From positions 1-32,244 of the forward strand of contig CALXOT010000052.1 in NCBI GenBank assembly GCA_944390085.1: a stretch of 32,244 bases of DNA, given 5' to 3'. The position numbers and the translations under genes are program-made. Below, in pieces: positions 1 through 7,291 of this stretch (within the stretch, counting starts at the first letter, position 1; each line of letters starts with the position of its first letter). Below the pieces are notes generated by a model, which worked only from the letters and a program-made list of their open reading frames with translations, was not told where the DNA came from and did no database searches. The stretch is from an uncultured Succinivibrionaceae bacterium. GTDB lineage: Bacteria; Pseudomonadota; Gammaproteobacteria; Enterobacterales; Succinivibrionaceae.

Positions 1-221
1 CTAAGCCCACGGCTTAAGCTTCCTGCACCAAGCGTAAAAACGCTCACTAATCTCTCAGCATAGCACAGGCAAATTAGGCGCAACTTAGAACGCTGGGCGT
101 AATTTCAGATCTGTGATGCCGCGCGCACCACCGTGCCCACCCGGTCTATCTGTTGTCTATACCATGTCTATTTGCTCTCTATCAGCTGTTGATCAGCCTG
201 CCGGGCCAAGTTGGGAGCGGT
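1..221. other. Left edge, no gene recognised
   Basis: No convincing reading frame, RNA gene or terminator is seen here. The stretch contains several short TCTAT-type repeats around 145-180. It may be the downstream flank of a gene lying outside the window. Confidence 0.4.
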
Positions 222-305
222 TTAGGCGCCCATGAAGAGGAGGAAGGTAGCGACCAAGGCTGCGATGATGAGACCTAAGAAGATGTAGGCAAAGAATTTG
301 AGCAT
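222..305 (-). CDS. Candidate 27-aa single-pass membrane peptide
   Basis: An ATG-to-TAA frame of 27 codons encodes an almost entirely hydrophobic peptide. It begins MLKFFAYIFLGLIIAAL and ends FLLFMGA, with one Lys near the N-terminus, which is enough for a single membrane helix with the N-terminus in the cytoplasm. A GGGA stretch lies about 8 nt before the ATG. It sits downstream of the tRNA-Val terminator on the same strand and has no gene partner in the window. Its size and composition resemble the small accessory subunits of membrane complexes (the CydX or KdpF class), but I do not recognise the family. It could be a chance frame. A longer overlapping frame on the same strand is proline-rich and looks spurious. 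Confidence 0.35.
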   Translation of the reverse strand: MLKFFAYIFLGLIIAALVATFLLFMGA

Positions 306-404
306 GGCTTAATCCCGCACAAGAGAAAGGAAAAGAAAAGAATGGGCTCAGTATCGGCGATTGCGCGGGCGGGTGCAAGCTCTTAATAGATACAACATTT
401 GGGG

Positions 405-430
405 ATAAAAAAATCAGCTCGAGGCTGATT
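405..430 (-). terminator. Rho-independent terminator after tRNA-Val
   Basis: On the minus strand AATCAGC and GCTGATT form a 7-bp stem around a CTCGA loop, followed by a run of seven Ts. It lies just downstream of the tRNA-Val 3' end and would end that transcript. Confidence 0.75.
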
Positions 431-435
431 GTGAA

Positions 436-512
436 TGGTGCGCCTTAGTGGACTCGAACCACCGACCCCCACCATGTCAAGGTGATGCTCTAACGAACTG
501 AGCTAAAGGCGC
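436..512 (-). tRNA. tRNA-Val (anticodon GAC)
   Basis: Read on the minus strand this is a complete 77-nt cloverleaf with encoded CCA. The acceptor stem is GCGCCTT/AAGGCGC. The anticodon loop is TTGACAT, giving GAC (Val), with a TCACC/GGTGG stem. The T-loop is TTCGAGT. It closely resembles the enterobacterial tRNA-Val(GAC). It is flanked by its own promoter and terminator and so looks monocistronic. Confidence 0.95.
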
Positions 513-529
513 GTCAGCAAACGCCGACT

Positions 530-557
530 ATTATATCAGCCTATTTTTCTCTGGCAA
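530..557 (-). promoter_or_regulatory. Sigma70-type promoter of tRNA-Val
   Basis: On the minus strand TTGCCA (552-557) and a perfect TATAAT (530-535) are separated by 16 nt. The -10 lies about 18 nt before the tRNA 5' end. Confidence 0.7.
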
Positions 558-624
558 GCATTTTATAAACTTTTTCGCACAATTTTCCGGATCTTTTAAT
601 TTTTTATTTATATTTCATTTAAAT

Positions 625-718
625 AACTCGAATTTCCGAGTTGATAGTTAAGTTTAACATTTTGTAAAAACTGGTTTTTACATCGGTTTTAGCTCTTTAA
701 AAATCAATATTGACTTCA
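625..718 (+). repeat. Left terminal inverted repeat of the IS
   Basis: The reverse complement aligns along its length with 2193-2286. Both share the blocks TGAAGTCAATATTGATTTTT and AAAGAGCTAAA, then GATGTAAAA, and end in a palindrome (here 625-642). The transposase stop codon (697-699) lies inside this repeat. Confidence 0.75.
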
Positions 719-2057
719 ACTGGCATTTGTTCGCGGATTTGCTGCGTAAATCGCTCCAGAAATCCTTTGATAAAGCAGCTTATGCTTTCAAACCTTTTGG
801 TAAAGGCCTCCTTTGCCAGCTCGCGCAGCTTTTCTTCGTAGCCTTCTTTTACGTAGCCTGCGCTGATTGCTTGCTCGGTAAAATCCTGCAACAGAGCATA
901 AACGCTGGCCAAAGCATCCCCAAAAGGCAGATCATGCAGTTCTTCGACGGTATCGTAAAACAGGTTGCCGATAGATCTCATATCTTCTGACATCCGACGC
1001 ATCCATTCCAAGGTAATGAAGCGTATAAGCCCCATGGAGAAGTTTGCAATAGTGGTGGCGAACTTGCGGTTTTCATGGAATTTAGTCAGCTTTAAATTTG
1101 ATTTAAGCCCTCTAAATATGCCTTCTATGCTGAAGCTCCGAGCGTATAGCGAGATGCTCTCTTCAGCCGAGAGGTCAAGATCTGTACAAGCAATAACGAT
1201 ATATTCTGACGGCTTACTGCGATTGCGTACAAATACCAGTTTAAGAGCAAAGCCTGTTTTGGTGTAACAGATCTTCGTGCCATAAATATTGCCTTTGCAT
1301 CTTCTATCCTTAAAGCACGATCGCATCAATTGCTTTAAGGTACTGCCTGTGCCGTCAGCGGATCGTAGGTAAACCACGTGTCCATCAGCATGTAATCACA
1401 GGGGATACCGGCATTTAAAGCAAAGTCCACCAGTATTTGTACCAGCTCGGTCTTGGGCATAAGAGCTTCCTTGATGCGGCGCCCTAATACCGTGCGACCG
1501 TCATGCCAGCCTGCTCCCCATACTTGCAGTTGCTCTTTATCGGAGGCCTTAATGACTCCGGCAACAGGCACAGGGGAAACTCCGTCGGTCCAGGACAAGG
1601 CCAGGCCGCAGAAGAACTTGCCGGTACGTACGGATACAAGGTCGAATAAGCGTGACAAGATCTCTATCTTTTTACCGCGCGGCCGCGGCATCATGGTATG
1701 GTCAGCAACCAGGCATTTAGCCCCTGATTTAAGCGGATTAATTCTGAAGATGACAACAGCGGCATAAAGGCTCACCCGCTTTAACCAGTTTAACTTCTCA
1801 AAATTGAGGAAGTCATAGACCGTAGTTTTGCCGCAGCCCATCAAGCTGCGCCCCTTAGCAGAGCTGAAGGCATGACCTACAGAATCGAAAAGGAAGGGTA
1901 GCAGCAGAAGCTTGCTGAAGATATCCCAGGCGGAAACACCCTTGGACTAAAAGATGAAGCCGCATCTTGAGAAAAAATAGAGCAGCCCCAGCACATGGCA
2001 GGCACTGACAAACTCGCAGGATTTGATCTGTAAAAAATCTTTAGGAACTGATATCAT
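697..2057 (-). pseudogene. Broken IS4-family DDE transposase
   Basis: The frame opens at ATG 2057 (MISVPKDF), hits an in-frame TAG at 1947-1949, then continues in the same frame to a stop at 1335. The rest lies in another frame from about 1377 to 697. Conserved pieces are split over these parts: the first Asp in LVADHTM, the second in LMDTWF, and the Glu in SFSIEGIF with a Lys seven residues later. The Arg expected before that Glu in the Y-(2)-R-(3)-E-(6)-K signature aligns with Ser. At the frame break (about 1336-1377) LMDTWFT is followed almost at once by TLKQLM. Family members as I remember them have about 20-25 more residues there, so a small deletion probably caused the shift. No intact product is expected. 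Confidence 0.8.
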
Positions 2058-2192
2058 ATATTCAGTTTCTTTACTGTAGCTTATGTAATTTGGGATATTG
2101 GTATAATTATACCACGTAAGTCATATTTTTACAAGAAAAACAAAGAATTAGTAAAGAAAAACTATCTATAATTCTCACCAAACAGAGCAAAG

Positions 2193-2286
2193 TGAAGTCA
2201 ATATTGATTTTTAAAGAGCTAAACCAGATGTAAAACGCAGGTTTTTCAATTTGTTGTACGTAAAATCAAACTCGGAAAGTCGAGTT
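2193..2286 (-). repeat. Right terminal inverted repeat of the IS
   Basis: Inverted partner of 625-718. It carries the palindrome aactcggaaagtcgagtt at 2269-2286. Between this repeat and the next gene (2287-2575) there is only AT-rich sequence with no recognisable feature except the Shine-Dalgarno of that gene. Confidence 0.75.
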
Positions 2287-2575
2287 TTAATTTTATAAAT
2301 TTTTATTCGTATAATAATAATCTTATAAAGATTTTATGTGTTTTTTAATGCTGGTTTTGCTGATAGAGATGTTGATTTCTTATGTTAATTCAGTCTTTAG
2401 GCAATACTTATCAGCCTAAGTTTATTTAAGCTGATAATTTTCCTTCGTTAGCCTTGCCTTACCTGGAAGCACGGATGTTGTGCAAACCTTAAACGGAAAA
2501 ACATATTGAATATTTAGTTTTATAAAATAATTTATTGAAATTAATCGTGTTTTTGTATTTTAGGGAAGGTTTTTG

Positions 2576-3499
2576 ATGCAATATGATCAATACTGCTGCA
2601 GGCAGAATTTCGCTGGCATACTGAACCTGGCTTTTGCGCAGATCCGTCCTGATAAAAGCAAGGCTAAAACTCTTAAGCTTGCGACAGATGCTATTGCCAA
2701 GTCTGCTTCAGCTGGGGCTGATCTGGTAATTTTTCCTGAAATGTGGAGTAATGGCTATGCTATTCATGACAGACTGCCTCAGCTCTGGCTTGCTGAGGCC
2801 TGGGATCTTAACGGTCCTGAACTTACCTTGATCAGGGAACAGGCGTTGCGTTTTCAGGTGGCAATAGCCTTTGGCTTTTTATGCCGCCATGCAGGCGGGA
2901 TCAGTGATTCTTGTATGCTGTTTGATAGGCATGGGCGGCAGGCCTTGCTCTATCACAAGGTTCATACCTGTGATTTTTCCAGTGAACGGGTATTGAAACG
3001 CGGATCTGAGTTTGAGGTCTGCGTGCTTGATACTGCTGCAGGTTCTGTCCGGGTGGGGATAATGATCTGTTATGACAGAGAATTTCCGGAAAGCGCACGT
3101 TTGCTGATGTTAAAGGGTGCTGAGCTGATTGTGGTGCCTAATGCCTGTGAGCTGGAGCAAAATCGTTTGTGCCAGCTGCGTGCCCGCGCCTTTGAGAATA
3201 TGTTGGCGCTGGCAATATGCAATTATCCTGCAGGATCTGATGGATGTAATGGCAGTTCCTGCCTGTTTGATGGCCGTGCCTATGCAGAAGGAGATGGTGG
3301 ATCGCGTGATATGTGCTCCCTGCTGGCACCGCCTGAACCGGGGATCTATTTTTCAGATCTGGATCTGAAAAAGCTCAGGCGCTACAGGGAGAGCGAGGTG
3401 CATGGAAATGCATACCGCAGGCCGCGTCTGTATCATGCCTTGTGCGCTGAAAATATTGCGCCACCTTTTCAGCGCAGTGATCGTCGCAGCGAAGATTAA
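2576..3499 (+). CDS. Nitrilase/carbon-nitrogen hydrolase family protein
   Basis: A 307-aa cytoplasmic enzyme of the nitrilase superfamily, which hydrolyses non-peptide C-N bonds (amide, nitrile or N-carbamoyl). The catalytic triad is visible as Glu55 (VIFPEMW), Lys128 (YHKVHT) and Cys165 (MICYDREFPE). The last motif is the usual nucleophile elbow, and length is normal for the family. The ATG at 2576 is preceded by AGGGAAGG with 6-7 nt spacing; an in-frame TTG sits one codon upstream. The first 15 residues precede the usual start of the fold (LNLAFAQI). The gene is monocistronic and converges on the sugar-kinase gene. The substrate cannot be read from sequence; omega-amidase, N-carbamoylputrescine amidase and simple aliphatic amidase all remain possible. 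Confidence 0.85.
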   Translation: MQYDQYCCRQNFAGILNLAFAQIRPDKSKAKTLKLATDAIAKSASAGADLVIFPEMWSNGYAIHDRLPQLWLAEAWDLNGPELTLIREQALRFQVAIAFGFLCRHAGGISDSCMLFDRHGRQALLYHKVHTCDFSSERVLKRGSEFEVCVLDTAAGSVRVGIMICYDREFPESARLLMLKGAELIVVPNACELEQNRLCQLRARAFENMLALAICNYPAGSDGCNGSSCLFDGRAYAEGDGGSRDMCSLLAPPEPGIYFSDLDLKKLRRYRESEVHGNAYRRPRLYHALCAENIAPPFQRSDRRSED

Positions 3500-3529
3500 G
3501 GCATCTCCTTATGCAGGAAGAACAGGCGA

Positions 3530-4447
3530 TCAGTCCTTCAGCAGATCCCTTATCTGTGCTGAAAATTCCGGCATAGCACCGCGCTGGGTACAGACAAATC
3601 CTGCTATTTGAGTTGCCAGTTGATGTGCCTTTTTAAGCGCATAACCTTTGACCAGCAAGCTGACCAGGCTAGCAGTAAAGGAATCACCGGCACCTACAGT
3701 GTCAATGGCATCTACCCTGGGGGTAGGCACGTAGGAATATTCGTCATTTAAGAAGACGCTGCTCTGTTTGGCTCCTTCGGTAAAGATCAGGCAGTTAACC
3801 CCATGGGACTGCAGATAGGCGTAATAAGCAGTGGCCTCACTGCGCTCCGGCAGACCGGCAAAGCGGCATAAGGTAGGCAGCTCGTCTTCATTGCATTTGA
3901 CGGCCTCACATCGGGTGAGGCATTGTTCTATTACTTGTGCGCTGTAATAGCTGCTCCTTAAATTGATGTCAAATACCCTCAGGCGCAGATCTGCGGGCAT
4001 GGTATCAAGGAACTTGAGCACACTCTGATGGCTTACCGTTCCGCGCTGGGCTAAGGTACCAAAGCAGGCAATGTGGGTGGTGGCAGCCACGCGGGCACAA
4101 AGTTCAGTAAAAGGGATATTATCGTAGGCTGTATTTTCGGCAAATTCGTAGGAAGGAACGCCGTCAGCACTCAGGCTGACTTGGACATAACCGGTGGTAA
4201 ATGGCACTGTAGGCATTAAGGCCGGCAGGTATTTGGCTGCCAGTTCCTGCCGGGCGCGTTCACCAAGATCATCCGCTCCTACTGCGGAGATCACCATGGC
4301 ATTAAGACCAAGCTGCCGACAGTGATAGGCAAAGTTGGCAGGGGCTCCGCCTAATTTGGCCTCCTGCGGATAAACGTCAAACAATACCTCGCCCAGGCCT
4401 GCGCAGTTTATGCTGTTAAGGCCAGCAAACTTCTTTAAATCCAGCAT
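3530..4447 (-). CDS. PfkB-family sugar kinase (fructokinase-like)
   Basis: A 305-aa ribokinase/PfkB-fold kinase, expected to phosphorylate a sugar or nucleoside with ATP in the cytoplasm. The N-terminal signature KLGGAPANFA is at about 31-40. The C-terminal signature DTVGAGDSFTA is at 249-259, and the catalytic base is Asp255. The GGAPANFA form and overall length fit fructokinase-like members best, but substrate is an inference. I chose the ATG at 4447 because GTGAGG lies 5 nt upstream; an ATG eight codons earlier (4471) has no such site. A promoter candidate lies at 4522-4550. The gene converges with the nitrilase-family gene, leaving a gap of about 30 bp, and has no transporter beside it. 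Confidence 0.85.
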   Translation of the reverse strand: MLDLKKFAGLNSINCAGLGEVLFDVYPQEAKLGGAPANFAYHCRQLGLNAMVISAVGADDLGERARQELAAKYLPALMPTVPFTTGYVQVSLSADGVPSYEFAENTAYDNIPFTELCARVAATTHIACFGTLAQRGTVSHQSVLKFLDTMPADLRLRVFDINLRSSYYSAQVIEQCLTRCEAVKCNEDELPTLCRFAGLPERSEATAYYAYLQSHGVNCLIFTEGAKQSSVFLNDEYSYVPTPRVDAIDTVGAGDSFTASLVSLLVKGYALKKAHQLATQIAGFVCTQRGAMPEFSAQIRDLLKD

Positions 4448-4521
4448 TTTGTCCTCACTGCTGTCTGTCATGAACGCCGTCAGAACCTGATTTTCTGCGG
4501 TATATATCAGCTTTGCGGGCT

Positions 4522-4550
4522 ATTATGTCAGAGCACTGTCAGGCTCTCAA
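4522..4550 (-). promoter_or_regulatory. Candidate promoter of the sugar-kinase gene
   Basis: On the minus strand TTGAGA (4545-4550) and CATAAT (4522-4527) are 17 nt apart. The start codon at 4447 is about 75 nt downstream of the -10. Confidence 0.45.
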
Positions 4551-4587
4551 ATTTAAAGTGCTGATTTTGGAGCTGCATCATTTTTTC

Positions 4588-4620
4588 TTTATGCAAAAAT
4601 TTGTTGCAAATTTGCATAAA
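4588..4620. repeat. Perfect inverted repeat upstream of the kinase promoter
   Basis: TTTATGCAAA (4588-4597) and TTTGCATAAA (4611-4620) are perfect 10-bp arms around 13 nt. Nested in it is the 12-bp palindrome TGCAAATTTGCA at 4605-4616. A second pair, TGTTGC/GCAACA, lies at 4661-4682. These could be repressor operators, but no regulator gene is in the window. Confidence 0.45.
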
Positions 4621-5184
4621 AATAATCAGAAGATCCCTTATCCTAAAAGCTTGTACTTAGTGTTGCTGCAATTTTTGCAACAGCACTGTTGAAACACATG
4701 CTCCGCTGCAGTTAATTGACCTTAGGTACAGGCAGCTTGACCGTATGCTGTCAGCGCAGTCAGTGTGTAGACAGATCGCTAAAGGAAAGGATTCAGGGAG
4801 ATGGCTTTTGGCCTTTTATTATATGAACTACCTCAAGCTCACGCATGAGGAATTTCGCAATAATTAGTTAAAAAGTTTGATCAAGGACTGAATAGGCCGG
4901 ATAAATTAAGCTAACTTATTATAAATAAATGATTTATTTTATTATACATTTATTATCGCTGGTGGTAATAAATGCATATTTGAATCTTAGTCGGAGGCTG
5001 GCAGAGAACAGCTAACGCTGTAAGTGAGTTGAAGCAGGTATTATCCTTGATCTGCATTTTGCGCAGAGCTTTTTCTTTATTGCTGCGCAACCGGTAAATT
5101 TTGATTTTCCTCTTTTTATTACCGACACAAAACAAAATATAGGTTAAATAATAATATCTAATTGAAATTAATAAAAAATATTTT

Positions 5185-5222
5185 ATTACCACTTTATTAC
5201 CTGTAATTACCGTTTTATTACC
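5185..5222. repeat. Helically phased ATTACC direct repeats
   Basis: ATTACC occurs at 5185, 5196, 5206 and 5217, with spacings of 11, 10 and 11 bp, so all copies lie on one face of the helix. Most copies are preceded by TTT or TTTT. A further single copy is at 5118, and an inverted one (GGTAAT) is at 4964. Tandem half-sites with a 10-11 bp period are typical of OmpR/PhoB-type response-regulator binding. Confidence 0.5.
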
Positions 5223-5444
5223 ATCGGCTATCTGATCCTGCAAAACATTCCTGCAGCTGTGCCTTTTGCACCGGCCTTTACGGTGGCAGCTGAAACTTTA
5301 TCTTTCAATATTGATTTCTTGCAAAATATTGGGGAGGATTCTTTACCGCTTTACTGCACGTTAAGCACTTACGACTGCGGTTAATTTTTGTAAAATAGCA
5401 CGGAACCAAGAAAACAAGCTGTCACAGATCCCAGGTTTTTCGTT

Positions 5445-6590
5445 ATGCTGATTTATTTTTCGCTTGCGCTTATTGCCTATGCCTGTATTTCGCTGGTACT
5501 GCCTTTAAAATGCCGCTGGTTTTTAAAGTTGCCGCTGTGCGCCTTTATCATCCTGGCAGGTGCCAAACCCTGGATCTACAATTACACCGGTACCTGGCTT
5601 GATCCCAATTTGCCCTTTGTGGTGATCGTGGGGCTGGAGGCTTTGTACGGTTCGCTTATTATCGCGGTTTTCATCGCTCTGTTAAAGGATTTGTGCCTGG
5701 CCGGTTATTTTGTCTGCACCCTGGTGTCTAAGGACAGGCTCAAGTGGCCTGTCAATCTCATCACCCTCGGTGTGGCGCTGGTAGCCCTAGGTCAAGGTTT
5801 TTACGGTACCTTTACGCAGTTTGCCCTGCCGGAGGCGCAGCTGCATCCCATCCGTTCCTCCACCTTGCCAGATGGTCTGAACGGCACCCGCATCATTCAG
5901 CTTACTGATCTGCATATTGGTCCTCTGTTAAAGCGTGAATTTCTGGATAAGGTAGTAAGGCGCGTCAATGAGCTGGAACCTGATGTGGTGCTTATCACCG
6001 GTGATTTCCTGGATGGTTCATTAGCTGAGATTAAGGATGATTTGGCTCCCCTGGGGCAGCTTAAGGCTAAGCTTGGGGTCTATGCGGTTACCGGCAATCA
6101 TGAGTACTATTCAAATTTCAGGCAATGGGGGCCTTATCTTACAAGCCTGAACGTGCGCTTTTTAAATAATGAAGGGATCACCCTGCAGCGTGGCGGGGCA
6201 GCGCTGAATATAGCCGGGATCCCGGACAGGAACGGTGCGCGTTATGGCTTTGCTGCCCCTGATGTGGAGCGAGCCTTGTCCGGTCTGCCGCAGGCATTTA
6301 CCGTGCTGTTAAGCCACCGTCCGGATGATGGTGCAGCAGGTCAGGCGGATCTGATCTTATCTGGACATACCCATGGCGGCAGCATGTTTTTCCTGCAGCC
6401 CTTGATTGCTCATTTCAATGGTGGTTTTGTCAGCGGCATGTATCAGTTAACAGGTGATCGTAAGCTCTATGTCAGCAATGGCACCGGGGTGTGGTCAGGC
6501 TTTTCCTGTCGCTTTGCAGTAGATCCTGAGATTACAGGCTTTTTGCTGGTGAAGACTGAGGATCAGGATGCGAAGCAGGATCCTGAGTAA
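5445..6590 (+). CDS. Membrane-anchored metallophosphoesterase (YaeI/YkuE-like)
   Basis: A 381-aa calcineurin-like phosphoesterase with an N-terminal membrane domain. Hydrophobic segments lie at about 3-20, 29-40, 57-93 and 104-120, and the catalytic domain starts near residue 148. Metal ligands are clear: Asp155 and His157 (TDLHIGP), Asp187 (ITGDFLD), Asn218-His219 (TGNHEYY), His291 (LLSHRPD), and His308 and His310 (SGHTHGG). Related proteins act on phospholipid or lipid A precursors in the membrane. The substrate here is unknown, although the four-segment anchor suggests a lipid. Start ATG 5445 has a weak AGG about 10 nt upstream. Its last 59 bp overlap the 3' end of pqiC on the other strand. 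Confidence 0.85.
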   Translation: MLIYFSLALIAYACISLVLPLKCRWFLKLPLCAFIILAGAKPWIYNYTGTWLDPNLPFVVIVGLEALYGSLIIAVFIALLKDLCLAGYFVCTLVSKDRLKWPVNLITLGVALVALGQGFYGTFTQFALPEAQLHPIRSSTLPDGLNGTRIIQLTDLHIGPLLKREFLDKVVRRVNELEPDVVLITGDFLDGSLAEIKDDLAPLGQLKAKLGVYAVTGNHEYYSNFRQWGPYLTSLNVRFLNNEGITLQRGGAALNIAGIPDRNGARYGFAAPDVERALSGLPQAFTVLLSHRPDDGAAGQADLILSGHTHGGSMFFLQPLIAHFNGGFVSGMYQLTGDRKLYVSNGTGVWSGFSCRFAVDPEITGFLLVKTEDQDAKQDPE

Positions 6591-7221
6591 AGCTGGCCAG
6601 GCTTTCTGCAAAGCTGGTGCAGATCTGGGTAAACCCCTGCTGCAGTGCCTGGCATAAGGCCGGGTAGCCATCTGCCTGCAGCGGTATCAAGCTGTCTTGT
6701 TCCTTAGTAAATAGCGTCTGTCCGCTGCTGTCCTTAACGCTCAATAAGGCCTTGATGCTGGCCTGCCCGGTAAGGGTACCCTGAAAGGCAGTGACTGACA
6801 GGTTCAGCTGCTTGTCCTCAAGATAATCCCTGATCAAGGGGTGATGCGCCTGTGTTGCAGCTTGATCTGCCTTAAGTAGGCTGTGATTTAACAGCGCACT
6901 TAACTGATCCTCAAGCCTTAAGGCCCAGCGGTGGTTTTTGGCGCTTACCACAGTATAGGGGCTGGTCTGCATGATGATCCCGCCGCTGGCTAAGGTGGCG
7001 CTGATCCTTACCTGCAGATCATAAGGATTGGAGCTGGCCAGAGCCGGTAAATCTTCAATCAGGCTGTAGCGCTCGGGATTGACGCTAGCTGAACAGCCGT
7101 TAAGCAGGCTGAGGCTTACTGCCAGCAGGACTGTCCCCAGGATCTGTAAGGGGCTTGATGACTTATTTTTAAGCATGTTTTTTTGCCAAGTTACTTTTAT
7201 CTGCTTTATTTGCTTTCTCAT
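6532..7221 (-). CDS. pqiC: PqiC-type outer-membrane lipoprotein
   Basis: An ABC-transport auxiliary lipoprotein (YmbA/PqiC family), the outer-membrane partner of the PqiAB intermembrane transport system. A signal peptide with a hydrophobic core (LQILGTVLLAVSLSLL) ends in the lipobox LNGC, giving a lipid-modified Cys. Mature-domain features are the NPERYSL entry motif and an alternating beta pattern. I give the ATG at 7221, which has AAGG about 10 nt upstream. An ATG at 7176, 15 codons later, would leave a more standard signal peptide and may be the true start. The C-terminal 30 residues are low-complexity (Pro/Ser/Asp). It follows pqiB by about 70 bp and is the last gene of the run. Confidence 0.8.
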   Translation of the reverse strand: MRKQIKQIKVTWQKNMLKNKSSSPLQILGTVLLAVSLSLLNGCSASVNPERYSLIEDLPALASSNPYDLQVRISATLASGGIIMQTSPYTVVSAKNHRWALRLEDQLSALLNHSLLKADQAATQAHHPLIRDYLEDKQLNLSVTAFQGTLTGQASIKALLSVKDSSGQTLFTKEQDSLIPLQADGYPALCQALQQGFTQICTSFAESLASFTQDPASHPDPQSSPAKSL

Positions 7222-7291
7222 GGGCAAGCGGCCTTTTAATCTGTTTTTTCTTTTTTCTGTCCTGATTCTAAAGGATCCTAAAGCTGTCTGA

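Larger units (their letters stand above)
625..2286 (-). mobile_element. Decayed IS4-type insertion sequence
   Basis: About 1.66 kb is bounded by imperfect inverted repeats of about 94 bp (625-718 and 2193-2286) and encloses one broken transposase gene on the minus strand. Each end carries its own palindrome, of the form aactcg-N6-cgagtt. I could not identify a target-site duplication in the AT-rich flanks. The element lies between tRNA-Val and the nitrilase-family gene. The transposase has an in-frame stop and a frameshift, so the copy should not move by itself. The ends are still recognisable and could be used by a related transposase. Confidence 0.75.
4448..5444. other. Gene-poor kilobase with inverted repeats and phased direct repeats
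   Basis: I see no credible gene. A 96-codon frame at 4953-5243 (minus) has low-complexity Ile/Lys/Tyr composition and no family resemblance. The stretch holds the kinase promoter (4522-4550), inverted repeats at 4588-4620 and 4661-4682, and a four-copy ATTACC array at 5185-5222. From about 4900 to 5240 it is strongly AT-rich. Confidence 0.5.

Noticed and set aside
193..378. 61-codon minus-strand frame near the left edge
   Set aside because: Pro/Ser/His-rich with no family features; the overlapping 27-codon hydrophobic frame is more plausible.
4953..5243. 96-codon minus-strand frame in the 4.4-5.4 kb gap
   Set aside because: Composition follows the local AT-rich DNA and phased repeats, there is no recognisable domain, and no clear ribosome site precedes it.
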